Source of the DNA: Blastocatellia bacterium | GTDB taxonomy: Bacteria > Acidobacteriota > Blastocatellia > Pyrinomonadales > Pyrinomonadaceae | DNA: 6,432 nucleotides | Assembly: GCA_013695195.1 (NCBI GenBank) | Contig: JACDAY010000099.1 | Coordinates: 1-6,432 of the forward strand | Reading direction: 5' to 3' | Part shown: positions 6,113 through 6,432 of the stretch, piece by piece | Layout of the letters: each line of letters opens with the position of its first letter | How positions within the stretch are numbered: position 1 is the first letter of the stretch | Notes under the pieces: model-generated | What the model was told of the DNA's origin: nothing | Seen by the model: the letters and a program-made list of their open reading frames with translations, nothing else | The model's database searches: none | Translations under genes and position numbers: made by a program

Positions 6113-6211
6113 GTCAGAATCGGGAACGGTAGTGACCGGGTTCTTCGCTCGTCGAGTTGACTTGTTCTTCTTTTTTTAAGAAACCCGGTCGCTACCGCTA
6201 GAGGTTCTGAC
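6113..6211. repeat. 99-bp palindromic element in the convergent spacer
   Basis: The inner arms CGGTAGTGACCGGGTTCTT (6127-6145) and AAGAAACCCGGTCGCTACCG (6178-6197) pair over about 19 bp with one G-T wobble and one bulge. The outer arms GTCAGAATC (6113-6121) and GGTTCTGAC (6203-6211) add 9 pairs, one of them a wobble. The loop of about 32 nt is T-rich on the plus strand (T-run 6171-6177). There is no T-run after the right arm, so it is not a canonical terminator, although a hairpin this strong between convergent genes could stop or stabilise transcripts. It resembles a REP-type dispersed repeat. Its right arm lies inside the coding sequence of the minus-strand gene. Confidence 0.75.
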
Positions 6212-6432
6212 ACGCTCCGCCAGCTCAATCGCCTTTCCATCAAAAATCTTCCTCACCTCATCCAACAGAGCGTCAAAATCTACCGGTTTTGCCAGGTGTT
6301 GTTGGAAGCCGGAAGCAAGCGCGAGCTGTCGATGTTCAGCCGAAGCATAAGCCGTCAGGGCGATTGCCGGAATTGCAATATTGCGGCTTTTTTTGGAATT
6401 GCGTAATTTAGAGAGAAATTGAAATCCGTCCA
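6176..6432 (-). CDS. Response-regulator receiver domain, C-terminal part (5' end outside window)
   Basis: Reading the minus strand from the right edge gives 84 residues ending at TAA (6178-6176). It begins DGFQFLSKLR, which normally follows the phospho-acceptor loop (MPxMDGF). It continues with IPAIALTAYAS, including the conserved Thr, and GFQQHLAKPVDFDALL, including the conserved Lys. This is the second half of a receiver domain, so the phospho-acceptor Asp lies outside the window. The similarity to the C-terminal receiver of the 584-residue kinase suggests a hybrid histidine kinase, but a free response regulator is also possible. The domain proper ends around LDEVRKIF; the last 11 residues (VRTSSGSDRVS) and the stop are encoded by the palindromic element at 6113-6211, so the tail looks acquired. 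It is convergent with the phosphatidyltransferase gene. Confidence 0.87.
   Translation of the reverse strand, partial: DGFQFLSKLRNSKKSRNIAIPAIALTAYASAEHRQLALASGFQQHLAKPVDFDALLDEVRKIFDGKAIELAERVRTSSGSDRVS

Overview
The window reads as chromosomal DNA of a Gram-negative-type bacterium with roughly balanced base composition. My best guess is an Acidobacteriota member of the Blastocatellia/Pyrinomonadaceae kind. This rests on the multi-receiver hybrid kinases, the scattered palindromic repeats, and a four-helix-bundle gene remnant bordered by GGARTGC-type heptamers. No marker gene fixes the taxonomy, so this is inference only.

Positions 1-2807 hold a two-component signalling block on the plus strand. 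The first gene is the C-terminal end of a large hybrid histidine kinase, with the tail of one receiver domain and two complete ones. After a structured 71-nt spacer comes a complete soluble receiver-kinase-receiver protein. The two could form a branched phosphorelay, with the N-terminal receiver of the second protein as a possible phosphate input.

Positions 2863-6079 hold three apparently complete housekeeping-type genes on the plus strand: tyrosyl-tRNA synthetase (tyrS), a YkuE-type calcineurin-like metallophosphoesterase, and a membrane CDP-alcohol phosphatidyltransferase of the PgsA/cardiolipin-synthase family. They do not form one obvious pathway. The phosphoesterase has its own promoter candidate very close to its start codon.

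The spacers of the second half are the unusual part. A nested palindrome of about 218 bp starts directly after the tyrS stop codon. A 5'-truncated four-helix-bundle gene lies between the phosphoesterase and the phosphatidyltransferase; it is bordered by inverted clusters of degenerate heptamers, which also encode the end of the phosphoesterase and abut the phosphatidyltransferase start. A 99-bp palindrome lies in the convergent spacer at the end and encodes the last residues and stop of the minus-strand gene.

That last gene, at 6176-6432 on the minus strand, is the C-terminal part of another receiver domain, so signalling genes sit at both ends of the window. No RNA genes, CRISPR array or complete transposon were seen.
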